This document shows positions 17,449-27,124 of a stretch of 64,000 bases of DNA, in pieces. The translations under genes and the position numbers were made by a program. The notes under the pieces were generated by a model that worked only from the letters and a program-made list of their open reading frames with translations, did no database searches and was not told the origin of the DNA. The DNA comes from Massilia niastensis DSM 21313 (GTDB lineage: Bacteria; Pseudomonadota; Gammaproteobacteria; Burkholderiales; Burkholderiaceae_D): the NCBI RefSeq assembly GCF_000382345.1, contig NZ_KB908077.1, forward strand, positions 1 to 64,000. Direction: 5' to 3'. Each line of letters starts with the position of its first letter. Positions within the stretch are counted from its first letter, which is position 1.

Positions 17449-18668
17449 CAGATTTTCTCCAGCACCAGTCCGGTCACCGTCAGGCCGGGGCCGAAGCCGA
17501 GGCAGACGACGCGGGTGCCGGCGCGTATCGACGACTCTTCCACGATCGCCTTCATGATGTGCGGGATGGTGGCCGACGACATGTTGCCGTTTTCCCAGAA
17601 CACCGACTTGCTGATCGCCACCTGGTGGTCCAGCAGCCCGAGTTCGTCCTGGATGTGCTCGACGATCTTCGGTCCGCCGGGATGGATGGCGAACATCACG
17701 CGCTCCCTGTCATCCTCGAAATCCATGCCGGCCCGGTGCATCAGGTTCACCACGAACTTGTACACATGGCGTTTGATCACCACCGGCACCATCACCGACA
17801 GCGTCATCTGGAACTGGTGCGCGGCCGGCACCCAGGTCATGTCGTCGGCCGAATCGGGCAGCAGGTGTTCGTTGAACGCCAGGATGCGCAGGCCGGCCAG
17901 GCCGCGCTCCTGCGCATACTCGCTCGAACACATCGAATACTTGATGAAGCCGTCCGCGAACAGGGTCATCGTGATGATGTTCTCGATGCCGAAGTCCTCG
18001 ATGTTGTGGTGGTTCGAGAGCAGCTCGGTGTGGACGATGTCGACCACCTGCTTGGGCGGCGTGGCGCCGGTGCGCGACGAGGCCAGGAAGCCGTGCGCCA
18101 TCTTGATTGCCGGGAAAGCGCCGTAGCAGCCCATGTGGTAGCTGTGCGTCACCGTGGTGTCGAACCACTCCCTGTGCGCGACCATGCGTTCGACCGGGCT
18201 CGGGGCCAGGTAGCCGGAACAGGTCACGTGGATCAGGTCGTCGGGCGCCTGCTCGACGGCGCTGTACATGCCGTCCAGGCAGTCGCTCACGATCTTGCCG
18301 TAGTTCGCGTGGCGCTGCTTCAGGTCGGCGCCCTTGGTGTCCTCGTGGCTGGAAAAGATCCTCAGGTGTTCGTGCTTCGGCTCGGCGAGCATGATCTCGC
18401 CGTCGGCAATGCGGATATCGCCCAGGCGTGGAAAGAACACCAGCTGGCGCTGCGCGATCTGCAGCGCCGACACCGCGTATTTGTCGAACCTGGCCTGGAT
18501 CTCGGCCAGGGCCTGGCGCTTGCCATCGCGGTCGTTGATGCCGTGCTGCCTGCAATAGCCGCGCGCCATGCCATACGCGGAGACCTGCAGCGCCAGTTTT
18601 TGCGACACCGGCTTGGCGACGCGCGCCGGAGCGAAGTTGACCAGGACCGGATTGGCGTTCGTGTTCAT
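17448..18668 (-). CDS. Type III polyketide synthase (chalcone/alkylresorcinol synthase-like)
   Basis: The 406-residue thiolase-fold enzyme has the Cys-His-Asn triad of type III PKSs: Cys181 in HSYHMGCYGAFPAIKMA, His329 in FAIHPGGPKIVEH and Asn362 in WENGNMSSATIPH. It ends with the family motif GFGPGLTVTGLVLEKI. Such enzymes extend an acyl starter with malonyl-CoA and cyclise it to resorcinols, pyrones or phloroglucinols. GGGAG precedes the ATG by 8 nt. It is encoded 36 nt after the type I synthase, which suggests that the long acyl chain is handed directly from the synthase ACP, as ArsA/ArsD feed ArsB/ArsC in Azotobacter. Product class is inferred. Confidence 0.93.
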   Translation of the reverse strand: MNTNANPVLVNFAPARVAKPVSQKLALQVSAYGMARGYCRQHGINDRDGKRQALAEIQARFDKYAVSALQIAQRQLVFFPRLGDIRIADGEIMLAEPKHEHLRIFSSHEDTKGADLKQRHANYGKIVSDCLDGMYSAVEQAPDDLIHVTCSGYLAPSPVERMVAHREWFDTTVTHSYHMGCYGAFPAIKMAHGFLASSRTGATPPKQVVDIVHTELLSNHHNIEDFGIENIITMTLFADGFIKYSMCSSEYAQERGLAGLRILAFNEHLLPDSADDMTWVPAAHQFQMTLSVMVPVVIKRHVYKFVVNLMHRAGMDFEDDRERVMFAIHPGGPKIVEHIQDELGLLDHQVAISKSVFWENGNMSSATIPHIMKAIVEESSIRAGTRVVCLGFGPGLTVTGLVLEKI

Positions 18669-18704
18669 CTGGATACTCCCTATTTTTGGTGGTAGAGGGG
18701 CGGA

Positions 18705-21700
18705 TCAACTGCTCTGCGGGTGCTGCTGTCGTCCCAGCCGCAAGGCCCCGATCTGGCCGATGCTGGAAGAAATCACGATCTCGGGCTGGCCGCCGCGGCC
18801 GCGTTCGAGCGCGTCGAGGAAATGGCGCCGGCCGGCGGCGGGCTGGATCGGCCGGATGCCGCGCGCCGCATACAGCCTGCGCAGGTCGTCGCTGACCATG
18901 CCGGCATCCCACGGCCCCCAGTTGATGGCGAGCGCGTGCAGGTTCGGGTGTGCGTGGCTGAGACGTCCGGCCAGCTTGTTCAGGACCTCGTTGGCGGCGC
19001 TGTAGTCGGCCTGTCCGATGTTGCCGAAGCGGCCGGCCACCGAGGAGAAGAACACGATGAAACGCAGCTCGTCCAGGCGCAGGCGGTCGGCCAGCACCAG
19101 GGCCGGCACCACCTTGGTGTCGAACACGGCGTCGAAGGCCTCGAGCGGCTTGCTGGCGATGAGTTTGTCGCTGATCACCCCGGCGCCGTGCAGCACGCCG
19201 TCGATCCGTCCCAGCCGCCGGTAGACGTCGTCGATCAGCGCCGCGAACGCGCCGCGGTCGCGCACGTCGATGCTGTGGTACTCCGGCTGGCAGCCGGCGG
19301 CCCGCAGCGCGGCCAGGTTGGCGCGGATCTCGCGCTCCTTGCCGAGGCGCGCCAGCTCGGCGTCGACCAGCACCGGCGTGACCCGCTGGCCGCCGGCGCG
19401 CAGGTGCGCCGTCAGCAGCCGCCGCAGTTCGCTCCTGTCCTCGACGCCGCTGGTCAGCGCGGATTCTTCGCCGGGCAAGGCGCTGCGTCCCGCCAGCACC
19501 AGGCGCGGACGGTATTTCTCGGCCAGCACGCGCGTCAGTTCGGCGGTGATGCCGTAGGCGCCGCCCGTCACCAGCACCACGGAATCCGGCTCCAGCCGCA
19601 GGGCGCCCAGCCCGCCGTCGGGGAACAGGCGCGGCGCCAGGTCGATGCGGCGGCGTCCCTGCTCGCTGTAGCCGACTTCGATCTCGCGGTCGCTGCTGAA
19701 CATCTCGGCCAGCACCTGGGTCGCCAGCCAGGACGGGTCCAGCGCGGGCGCCGCGTCGATGCACTTGACGCGCAGCTCGCCCCACTCCCGCGCCGCCGAC
19801 TTGGCCACGCCGAGCGTGCCGGCGCCGGCCGCCGGCAGGCCGCCCGGCGCCGCCAGGCCGAAACTGCCGTCGAAGGCGGTCAGGTTGACCAGCCGGCCGG
19901 CGCCGCGCTTGAGCTGTGGACCGAACAGTTTCAACAGCAGGAACAGGGCCCGGGCGTCGCGGTGATGGTCCGAGCGCGTGCCGGCGCCCTCCACGTCCCA
20001 TCCCATCAGGTTGACCAGGGCGCCGACCGGCTCCGGATCGGGTGGCAGCATGCCGGCCAGCGGCTCGATCGACTGCGCCGATGCGAAATCGACTTCGTAG
20101 CGCCAGTCGTCGACCGCCCGCGTGAACAGGCCCGGCACCAGCTGGCGCACCGTGTGGCCACGCGCGCTCAACTGGGTGCGCAAGGCGTCGGCCAGCGGCG
20201 ACGGCCGGCCGACCAGGAGCACCCGCAAATGGTCGGTCCCGTCGTCGATGCCGTTGGCCGGCGCCAGTTCGGCGTCGTGCGTCCGCACGACATAGCATTG
20301 CACCGGATCGGACTGCGCCGCCGTTGCGCGCGACTCCACTTCCTCATCAGGCCGAGAAAGTGGAGTCGAGGCTTTTTTTGGCGAGGCGCCTCCCACCATG
20401 GCAGCTTCGGCCGCGGCCGGCTCCAGCATCCGGGCATACCAGGCCACCACTTCGCGCAGGGACTTGAATCCGGACAGCTCCTCGATCATGGTCTCCTCGT
20501 CGCGTTCGCCCACCAGGCTATGGCGCTGCGTCAGCCCGCTGAAGATCTCGATCCGCTTGATCGAATCGATCCCGAGGTCGGCCTCCATGTGGGCGTCCAT
20601 GTCGAGCATGTCGACCGGATAGCCGGTGCGCTCGGATACCGCACGCAACAGCTCGGCCGAGAATTCCTCCGCCGTCGCCGGTTGCGCGGGCGCGGCCGGC
20701 GCACTGGCGGCGCTCACCTGGATCGGCCGCGCCGGCGGCGCGTCGAGCGTGGCCACCGGCGCGGCGCTCGGGATGAGGTCGGGCAGGACCGGAATGCGGG
20801 CCTGGGCGCCCGGCATGGCCACGGGCGCGGCGGCGTGCGCGTGGACCGGCGCGAGCGGCGCCTGGGCCGGCGCCAGCGCGAGCGCGGCGGCGGCGCGCGG
20901 CGGCGCCGGGGAATGCAGGCCGGCCGGCGTCATTGGCCTGGGTGGGCGCCCGCTGCCGGCCAACTGTGCATGCAGGTCGAAGAACCGGTGCAGGGTTTGC
21001 TGTTGCTCGGACTGGAATGCCAGCAGACGGGTGAAGGCCTGCTCGATCTGCATGAAGTCCGGCGCCGGTCCGGGACCGGCATGGCTTGCACTCGCATGAT
21101 GCGAAAGATCGTCCGGAATGGTGTCGTCTTCTATATTCATCGTGGCTCTCCAGGGGTGGGGTTGCGGGGCGGTCGGAATCGACGGCGCGCGCGCGGGCGC
21201 GCTCGGCGGCGGGAGTGGAACAGGCATCGCGGCCCGCACCGGCGCCCGCGCCCGCGCGGGCGCGGGTACCGGCACTGGCGCTGGCGCCGGCTTCGCCTTC
21301 CAGGGCAGTGCGCGGCCGCCATTCACGCGCCAGATCAGCGGCCCCGGTTCGGCGCGCGCGTCGGCGAACAGCTCGTCGAGGCCGCGCGGCGCCAGGCCGC
21401 GGCCGGCGAACCAGGGTTCCAGGTTGACCGGCAGCCCGGCCGCGATCGCGTTCGACAGCAACTGCGCCAGCTGCACCCAGCCGTCGCGGCCCGGGGCATC
21501 GATCGCCAGCACCGTGTGCGGCCGCTGGCCGAGCACGCGTCCGACCAGCCCCGTCAAGGTCAGGCCGGGCCCGCACTCGACGAATACGCGTGCGCCCGCT
21601 GCATACAAGGCGTCGATCTCGTCGGCGAAGCGCACCGGTTCGACGATGTGGCGCGTCAGGAGCTCGCCCATCCGCGCGCCATCGAGCGGATAGGGTTCCG

Positions 21701-24700
21701 CGGTCAGGTTCGCATACACCGGCACGCGCGGCTCCCTGAACGCCACCGTGGCCAGCTCGGCGGCAAGCAGCGCGCGGACGCCCGCCATCTGGTCGCAATG
21801 GAACGCGGCCCCGACGGCCAGGCGCTTGAAGCGCATGCCTTCCTGCACCAGTGGCGCCTGGGCCGCCTCGATGGCGTCGACCGCCCCGGCGATGATGGTC
21901 TGGTCGGGTGCGTTCAGGTTGGCGATGCTGACCGCCAGGCCGTGGCGGGCGATCGCCTCGGCCACGCGGGCGCCGCCGGCGTCGAGCGCCGCCATGGCGC
22001 CCGCCGGCGACTGGGCGCACAGGCGTCCCCTGGCCGCGGAAAGGCGCAGGAGTTCGTCGCGCGTCATGGCGCCGCCCGCGCACAGGGCCACGTATTCGCC
22101 ATAACTGTGGCCGGCCAGGAAATCGGGCCGCAGGCCGTAGCTGGTCAGCACATCGAAGGCGGCCAGGCTGGCCATGCCGAGCGCCGGCTGCGCGACATCG
22201 GTGGCGTTCAGCGCCGCCTGCTGGCTGCTGCGCGCTGCGTCGCTGAACGCCGGCCGCGGGTAGACCAGATCGGCGATGCCGGCCTGCGCAAAACAGTCAT
22301 GCAGCGCGGGCAGGCCGGTCACCAGCTCGCGCAGCATGTTGACGCGTTGCGCACCCTGGCCCGGGAACAGGAAGCATACGCCGCCGACGGCGCCCACGCT
22401 TTCGCGGTAGAACACGCCCGGCCCGGGCGTGTTGCCCTCCCGATAGGCCAGCAGCGCCAATGCGCGTTCCAGCTGCCTGGCCAGCTCGGGAACGGATCCG
22501 GCGGCCACCACCAGCCTGCAGGGCTGGCCGCCATTGGCGCGCCGGATCACATGCTGTTCGCGGTACAGGGAATAGGCCAGTTGCGCCAGCTCGACCCGGG
22601 GCCCCGCCGCCAGTCCCTGCAGCAGGCGCTTCACCGTGCCTTCGATCTCGGCGCGGGTGGCGCCGGCGAAGGCGAACAGCTCGACCTCGCGCGGCTGCAG
22701 GCTGACCGCATCGGCTGCGCGGTAGGCGCCGGTATATTCGGCCAGCACCGCGTGGAAATTGGTGCCGCCGAAGCCGAAGGCGCTGACCCCGGAATGGCGC
22801 GGATGGTCACGGCCGGCGTGCAGCCAGGGCCTGGCCTCGGTATTCAGGTACAGGCTGGAACCCGCGGCCTGCAGCGCCGGCGCCGGCTTCTCGACGCCGA
22901 TCGTCGGCGGCAGGACCCGGTGCTGCAGCGCCAGGGCCGCCTTGATCAATCCTGCCATGCCGGCCGCCACCTTGGTGTGGCCGATCATCGATTTCACCGA
23001 GCCGAGCGCGCACACCGGCGCGTCGGCGGTGCCCAGCACGGCATCGAGGGAGGCGATTTCGCTGCGGTCGCCCAGCGCCGTGCCGGTGCCGTGCGCTTCG
23101 ATCAGGGTGACCGTGGCCGGATCGACGCCGGCGTCCTCGTAGGCGCGCCGCAAGGCAAGCACCTGGCCGGGCGGATGCGGCGCGGTCAGGCTGCGATGGC
23201 GGCCATCGCTGGCGCTGCCGACGCCCTTGACCAGCGCATAGATGCGGTCGCCATCGCGCTCGGCGTCCGACAGCCGCTTGAGCACGAGCGCGCCGACCCC
23301 TTCGCTGATCGCGATCCCGTCGGCGCTGGCGTCGAACGGACGCGAACGCCCGCGCGGCGACAGGGCGTGGGTCTGGGCGAAGCACATGAAGCCGATCGGA
23401 TTATTGACGCAGTCGACGCCGCCGACCAGGGCCACGTCGGCTTCGCCGCTGCGCAACTGCCGGAAGCCGACTTCGAGGGCGGCCAGCGATGCGGCGCAGG
23501 CGGCATCGACCGTGAAGTTGCTGCCGCCCAGGTCGAGCCGGTTGGCGATCCGTCCGGCCACCACGTTGCCGAGGATGCCGGGGAAGGTGTCTTCGGTCCA
23601 CTTCGGCAGTTCGTGCTCGAACAGGGTGTCGAGGATCTGGCTGCGCACCGCGTCGGACAGGCCCTCCACCCTGGCAAGGTATTGCGGCAGCAGGGTGCGG
23701 AAGTTATAGATCGTGCCCAGCTCGTTCATGCCGCCCACCGCCATGATGCAGGCGGTGCGTTCGCGCGCGAACGGGCGGCGGTCGAAACCCGCGTCTTCGA
23801 GCGCCAGGCGCGCCACCTCGAGCGTCAGGAGCTGGGCCGGCTCGATCGATGCGAGGGTGGCCGGCGCGATCCCGTAGCGCTGCGGATCGAAGGCGATGTC
23901 GTCGAGGAAGCCGCCCCACTTCGAATACACCTTGTCGGCGGTGCCGCGCTGTTCGTCGAACAGCAAGGCGGACGGCCAGCGGTCGTCGCTGACTTCGCGG
24001 ACCGCGTCGACGCCGCGGATGATGTTCTGCCAGTACTCGCGCAGGCTTTGCGCCCGCGGGAAGTTGCAGGCCATGCCGACGATGGCGATGTCCTCGCGCG
24101 CCGCGGGCTGGGCCGATGCCGCCGCAGCAGCGCGCGCGGCGTGCGGCCGCAACAGGTCCATGCCGGTCACGCTCACGGCGGCGTGCAGTTCGGCCAGGCT
24201 GCACGAGCGCTGCCGCAGGCGCGCCACCTCGCCCAGCATGTACAGGCCCTCGCGCCGCTGCATCCCGGCGTCCAGCGTGACATAGCGCTGGTCGGCGCCG
24301 GCCTCGGGATCGTTGTTGCGCGTGATGCCCTTCGCGGCGATGCGCAGGCGCCCGATGTTCATCAGTTCCAGCGCCATCAGCTTTTCCTCGTCCGACTTGC
24401 TGTCGAGGACCAGCTGGCGCCGCAGCGCTTCGAACTCGCCGCAGAAGTCGGTCTTGGCGCAGCGCGTGTAGATGCCGACGCCGGACTGCAGCAGCGCGGT
24501 GTCCTCGCAGGCGATGGCCTGGCGCTGGAATTCCTCGACGATGGCGCCGCTCGTGACGATTTCGTGGGTGAACAGGTAGGCGGTGCCCATCAGGACCCCG
24601 ACCTTCATGCCCCGTGCCACCAGGGGCGCGGCCAGCACCGACACCATCGCGGCCGACAGCGCGTCGTGGATGCCGCCGGCGAACAGCACCTGGACGGCGC

Positions 24701-26177
24701 CCGGATCGTCCAGGTGCGCGGCCGCGAGCAGGTCGATGGCCTGCTGCCACAGCACGAAGCTGCTGCGCGGCCCGGTGTGTCCGCCGCATTCGCTGCCTTC
24801 GAACACGAAGCGGCGCGCGCCCGCGTCGAGGAATCCGCGCAGCAGGCCCGGCGAGGGCACATGCAGGTAGCTGGTGATGCCCAGTTCGTCGAGCTCGCGC
24901 GCCTGGCTGGGCCGTCCACCGGCGATGATCGCGAAGGGCGGCTTGATGTCGCGCAGGACGCTCATCTGCTCCTGGCGCAGTTCGAGCGGCATGAAGCCGA
25001 GGATGCCGACGCCCCAGGGCAGCTCGCCCATCAGCCCGCGCGTGGCGGCCAGCATGGTGGCGATCTCGGGCCCGCGCATGACCGCCAGCGCAATGAAGGG
25101 CAGCGCGCCCTCGCCCGCCACCGCCCGGGCAAACGGGGCGACGTCGCTGACCCGGGTCATCGGGCCCTGCGCGATCGGGAAACGGGTGCCGTGCGCCAGC
25201 GCCAGCGGCGCGCCGGGCGCCAGGGGCAGCTGCGAAGCCGCCTTTGCGGCGCCGCTCCTGATGCTCTCCATGATGGCGGTGACGATGCGGCCGACCGTGC
25301 CGTAACGCGCGGCCAGCGGCGCGGCGAAGGCCAGGTCCTGGCTGGCGGCGAGCAGGCCCAGGTCGCGATCGAGCAGGCCGGCGAGCAGCAGCGCCTGCCA
25401 GTCGTCCTGGCGCGCGACGGCCACCTCGAGCTCGCGCAAGGCGCCGCGCCCGGTGCGGCTGAAGCAGCGGTACGGCGCATCGTCGGTACCGGCAAGCACG
25501 GTTTCGCTGCCGTCGAGTCCCTCCCAGCCCGTAGTCGCGGGCGACGGCGGCGCTTCCGCGGCGAGCCAGAGCTGTTCGCACAGCACCACGCCGGCCGCGC
25601 CCGACAACACCACCGCGGCGGCGCTATGCACCCCGATGCCGCCCTGGATCCAGTACGGGATGCGCAGCTTGCCGGCGAACTCCTGGGCGAGGATGAACGC
25701 GGAACGCTGGCTCACGCGCCCGCCCGCTTCATTCCCCTTCAGGATGAGCCCATCGAAGCCGGCCTGCTGCGCCGCCATCGCCTCGGGCAGGTCGCGCACC
25801 TCGAGATAGACCTTGTGCGCCAGGCCGCGCCCCGCCGCGCAGGCCTGCCTGGCTTCGCCACGTCGGATCCCGCCCAGCACCAGCACAGGTACAGGCGCCG
25901 GTGCGGCCAGCCCGAGCCGCTGCGCCAGGCCCTTCAGCGTGCCGGCGGCGTCGTCGAAGAGATCGCAACGGATGCCCCAGTGTTCCGACTGCGCCGAGCG
26001 GCGCAATGTGGACAGCGCCGCCGCCGCACCGTCGCCAAGCGCGCGGACACCCAGGTCGAGGATGCCGAGTCCGCCGCTCCGGCAGGCGGCGATCGCCATC
26101 TCCGGGCTGACGCGATGCTGCGGAGTCAACACGATGACCGCGGGCGATGGGAAACGGGACGAGTGTGGTCGTTTCAT
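18705..26177 (-). CDS. Type I PKS/FAS-like synthase: NMO-NMO-KS-AT-ACP-(psi)KR-KR
   Basis: This protein of about 2,490 residues is the core of the operon. In order it has a first nitronate-monooxygenase/PfaD-like TIM barrel (1-300, KGNEAGGRVS near 150), a second one (about 330-640, PIAQGPMTRV and EGSECGGHTGP), KS (about 697-1150, Cys in VDAACAASLA near 896, His in EAHGTGTALG and KSMIGHTK), AT (about 1280-1600, GHSYGEY near 1361), a Pro/Ala-rich linker, a single ACP (DLGIDSIKR near 1875), a KR structural half (about 1950-2200) and a catalytic KR (VTGGAYGI near 2211; SSVAGRFGN...YSAAN near 2385). PfaD-type barrels act as enoyl reductases. There is no DH; the downstream fusion protein supplies one. 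The start at 26177 has GGAG 6 nt upstream; an ATG at 26189 lacks a good site. Confidence 0.93.
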   Translation of the reverse strand: MKRPHSSRFPSPAVIVLTPQHRVSPEMAIAACRSGGLGILDLGVRALGDGAAAALSTLRRSAQSEHWGIRCDLFDDAAGTLKGLAQRLGLAAPAPVPVLVLGGIRRGEARQACAAGRGLAHKVYLEVRDLPEAMAAQQAGFDGLILKGNEAGGRVSQRSAFILAQEFAGKLRIPYWIQGGIGVHSAAAVVLSGAAGVVLCEQLWLAAEAPPSPATTGWEGLDGSETVLAGTDDAPYRCFSRTGRGALRELEVAVARQDDWQALLLAGLLDRDLGLLAASQDLAFAAPLAARYGTVGRIVTAIMESIRSGAAKAASQLPLAPGAPLALAHGTRFPIAQGPMTRVSDVAPFARAVAGEGALPFIALAVMRGPEIATMLAATRGLMGELPWGVGILGFMPLELRQEQMSVLRDIKPPFAIIAGGRPSQARELDELGITSYLHVPSPGLLRGFLDAGARRFVFEGSECGGHTGPRSSFVLWQQAIDLLAAAHLDDPGAVQVLFAGGIHDALSAAMVSVLAAPLVARGMKVGVLMGTAYLFTHEIVTSGAIVEEFQRQAIACEDTALLQSGVGIYTRCAKTDFCGEFEALRRQLVLDSKSDEEKLMALELMNIGRLRIAAKGITRNNDPEAGADQRYVTLDAGMQRREGLYMLGEVARLRQRSCSLAELHAAVSVTGMDLLRPHAARAAAAASAQPAAREDIAIVGMACNFPRAQSLREYWQNIIRGVDAVREVSDDRWPSALLFDEQRGTADKVYSKWGGFLDDIAFDPQRYGIAPATLASIEPAQLLTLEVARLALEDAGFDRRPFARERTACIMAVGGMNELGTIYNFRTLLPQYLARVEGLSDAVRSQILDTLFEHELPKWTEDTFPGILGNVVAGRIANRLDLGGSNFTVDAACAASLAALEVGFRQLRSGEADVALVGGVDCVNNPIGFMCFAQTHALSPRGRSRPFDASADGIAISEGVGALVLKRLSDAERDGDRIYALVKGVGSASDGRHRSLTAPHPPGQVLALRRAYEDAGVDPATVTLIEAHGTGTALGDRSEIASLDAVLGTADAPVCALGSVKSMIGHTKVAAGMAGLIKAALALQHRVLPPTIGVEKPAPALQAAGSSLYLNTEARPWLHAGRDHPRHSGVSAFGFGGTNFHAVLAEYTGAYRAADAVSLQPREVELFAFAGATRAEIEGTVKRLLQGLAAGPRVELAQLAYSLYREQHVIRRANGGQPCRLVVAAGSVPELARQLERALALLAYREGNTPGPGVFYRESVGAVGGVCFLFPGQGAQRVNMLRELVTGLPALHDCFAQAGIADLVYPRPAFSDAARSSQQAALNATDVAQPALGMASLAAFDVLTSYGLRPDFLAGHSYGEYVALCAGGAMTRDELLRLSAARGRLCAQSPAGAMAALDAGGARVAEAIARHGLAVSIANLNAPDQTIIAGAVDAIEAAQAPLVQEGMRFKRLAVGAAFHCDQMAGVRALLAAELATVAFREPRVPVYANLTAEPYPLDGARMGELLTRHIVEPVRFADEIDALYAAGARVFVECGPGLTLTGLVGRVLGQRPHTVLAIDAPGRDGWVQLAQLLSNAIAAGLPVNLEPWFAGRGLAPRGLDELFADARAEPGPLIWRVNGGRALPWKAKPAPAPVPVPAPARARAPVRAAMPVPLPPPSAPARAPSIPTAPQPHPWRATMNIEDDTIPDDLSHHASASHAGPGPAPDFMQIEQAFTRLLAFQSEQQQTLHRFFDLHAQLAGSGRPPRPMTPAGLHSPAPPRAAAALALAPAQAPLAPVHAHAAAPVAMPGAQARIPVLPDLIPSAAPVATLDAPPARPIQVSAASAPAAPAQPATAEEFSAELLRAVSERTGYPVDMLDMDAHMEADLGIDSIKRIEIFSGLTQRHSLVGERDEETMIEELSGFKSLREVVAWYARMLEPAAAEAAMVGGASPKKASTPLSRPDEEVESRATAAQSDPVQCYVVRTHDAELAPANGIDDGTDHLRVLLVGRPSPLADALRTQLSARGHTVRQLVPGLFTRAVDDWRYEVDFASAQSIEPLAGMLPPDPEPVGALVNLMGWDVEGAGTRSDHHRDARALFLLLKLFGPQLKRGAGRLVNLTAFDGSFGLAAPGGLPAAGAGTLGVAKSAAREWGELRVKCIDAAPALDPSWLATQVLAEMFSSDREIEVGYSEQGRRRIDLAPRLFPDGGLGALRLEPDSVVLVTGGAYGITAELTRVLAEKYRPRLVLAGRSALPGEESALTSGVEDRSELRRLLTAHLRAGGQRVTPVLVDAELARLGKEREIRANLAALRAAGCQPEYHSIDVRDRGAFAALIDDVYRRLGRIDGVLHGAGVISDKLIASKPLEAFDAVFDTKVVPALVLADRLRLDELRFIVFFSSVAGRFGNIGQADYSAANEVLNKLAGRLSHAHPNLHALAINWGPWDAGMVSDDLRRLYAARGIRPIQPAAGRRHFLDALERGRGGQPEIVISSSIGQIGALRLGRQQHPQSS

Positions 26178-26245
26178 GAAGCTCTCCATGGATGGTTACC
26201 GGAACGCTTGCTGGGGTGGCGCGCCGCCGGGCGGCGCGCCGTGGC

Positions 26246-27079
26246 TCACGGCCAGGCCCGAGCCTGGATCGTCAATGGGGCGCCGCTCGACAAGGGCTGC
26301 CAGAGACCGCCGGGGTCCGCGCCCAGGGCGGGCGCCGGCCTGGACGCGCCGTCGAGGCTGGCGCCCAGCGCCTGATGAGTCCGTACGGAAATGCACAGGT
26401 CGCCGTCGGCGGACAACTGCGCGTAGGCCCAGGCCGGCGTGCGCGGCCCCACCGGCAGTTCATCCGGCCAGCCGTACGGCAAATCGGCGGCGTCTTCGTC
26501 GCAGCAGATGGTCTTCATCTCCTCTTCCACCCTGCTCGCGTGGCCGCCGCGGGTGAAACGGAGCGCCGGCCGGAACGCCGCCAGCACCGCCGCCGCCGCG
26601 CCCTGCGCGATGCCGGAATCGAACAGCAGGCATGCGGCTCCCGCCTTCAGGACCGCCAGGATCGCCCGCACCTGCGCCAGCGACGGCTCCAGGTCGACCA
26701 TGCAGAAGCTGCCCGGCATCAGCCCGCCGGCTTGCAGATGCAAGGCCAGCGCGTCGGCCTGCTCGTCGAGTTCGCCGTAGGTCAGGCGGCGCCCGTTGAA
26801 GTCGACGGCAACCGCGCACGGGGTGGTGCGCGCGATGACCTCGAAGCGCCGTTGCAGCGGTTCCCGGGATGGACTGCCGGCTGTTTCGCGGCGGCCGCCG
26901 GCATAGTCGCACAGGGCCGCATACAACTGCATGAGCGGGGAAGACGCTGTGGCCAGGCTGCGATTCCATTCATCGACCTGCATTCTTTGCTGCTTTGCAG
27001 CATGCAAAAGACAATCATCGACATAGAGTAAAACATCGCGAAAAGCGCAGTGTCCATAGGCTGTGGAAGCGTCATTCAT
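26246..27079 (-). CDS. Small degenerate adenylation (AMP-binding) domain protein
   Basis: The 277-residue protein resembles the N-terminal subdomain of NRPS-type adenylation enzymes. It has core A1 (RRLTYGELDEQADALA), a PGSFCMVDLEPS stretch and core A2 (ILAVLKAGAACLLFD). At the A3 position, where SGTTGxPKG is expected, it reads SADGDLCISVRTHQAL, so the ATP-binding loop is lost. It ends before A4-A10. It therefore cannot be a normal ligase. GGGAG precedes the ATG. It lies 45 nt after the GAF gene and about 70 nt before the synthase. It may be an acyl-binding or scaffold protein, or a decaying ligase that once loaded the synthase. Confidence 0.7.
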   Translation of the reverse strand: MNDASTAYGHCAFRDVLLYVDDCLLHAAKQQRMQVDEWNRSLATASSPLMQLYAALCDYAGGRRETAGSPSREPLQRRFEVIARTTPCAVAVDFNGRRLTYGELDEQADALALHLQAGGLMPGSFCMVDLEPSLAQVRAILAVLKAGAACLLFDSGIAQGAAAAVLAAFRPALRFTRGGHASRVEEEMKTICCDEDAADLPYGWPDELPVGPRTPAWAYAQLSADGDLCISVRTHQALGASLDGASRPAPALGADPGGLWQPLSSGAPLTIQARAWP

Positions 27080-27124
27080 TTTATTCTCCCGACATTCGAT
27101 CCCGACTACTCATTACCAGAATAT

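Noticed and set aside
18705..26177. Calling the large synthase a PUFA synthase (PfaA)
   Set aside because: It has one ACP, an N-terminal pair of NMO-like domains and a type III PKS partner instead of PfaB/PfaC, so a PUFA product is not supported.
18720..26375. Plus-strand open frame of about 2,550 codons opposite the PKS gene
   Set aside because: It is an antisense shadow of the PKS: composition is dominated by Arg/Gln/Ala/His, there are no recognisable domains, and the minus strand carries all catalytic motifs. Long antisense frames are expected at this GC content.
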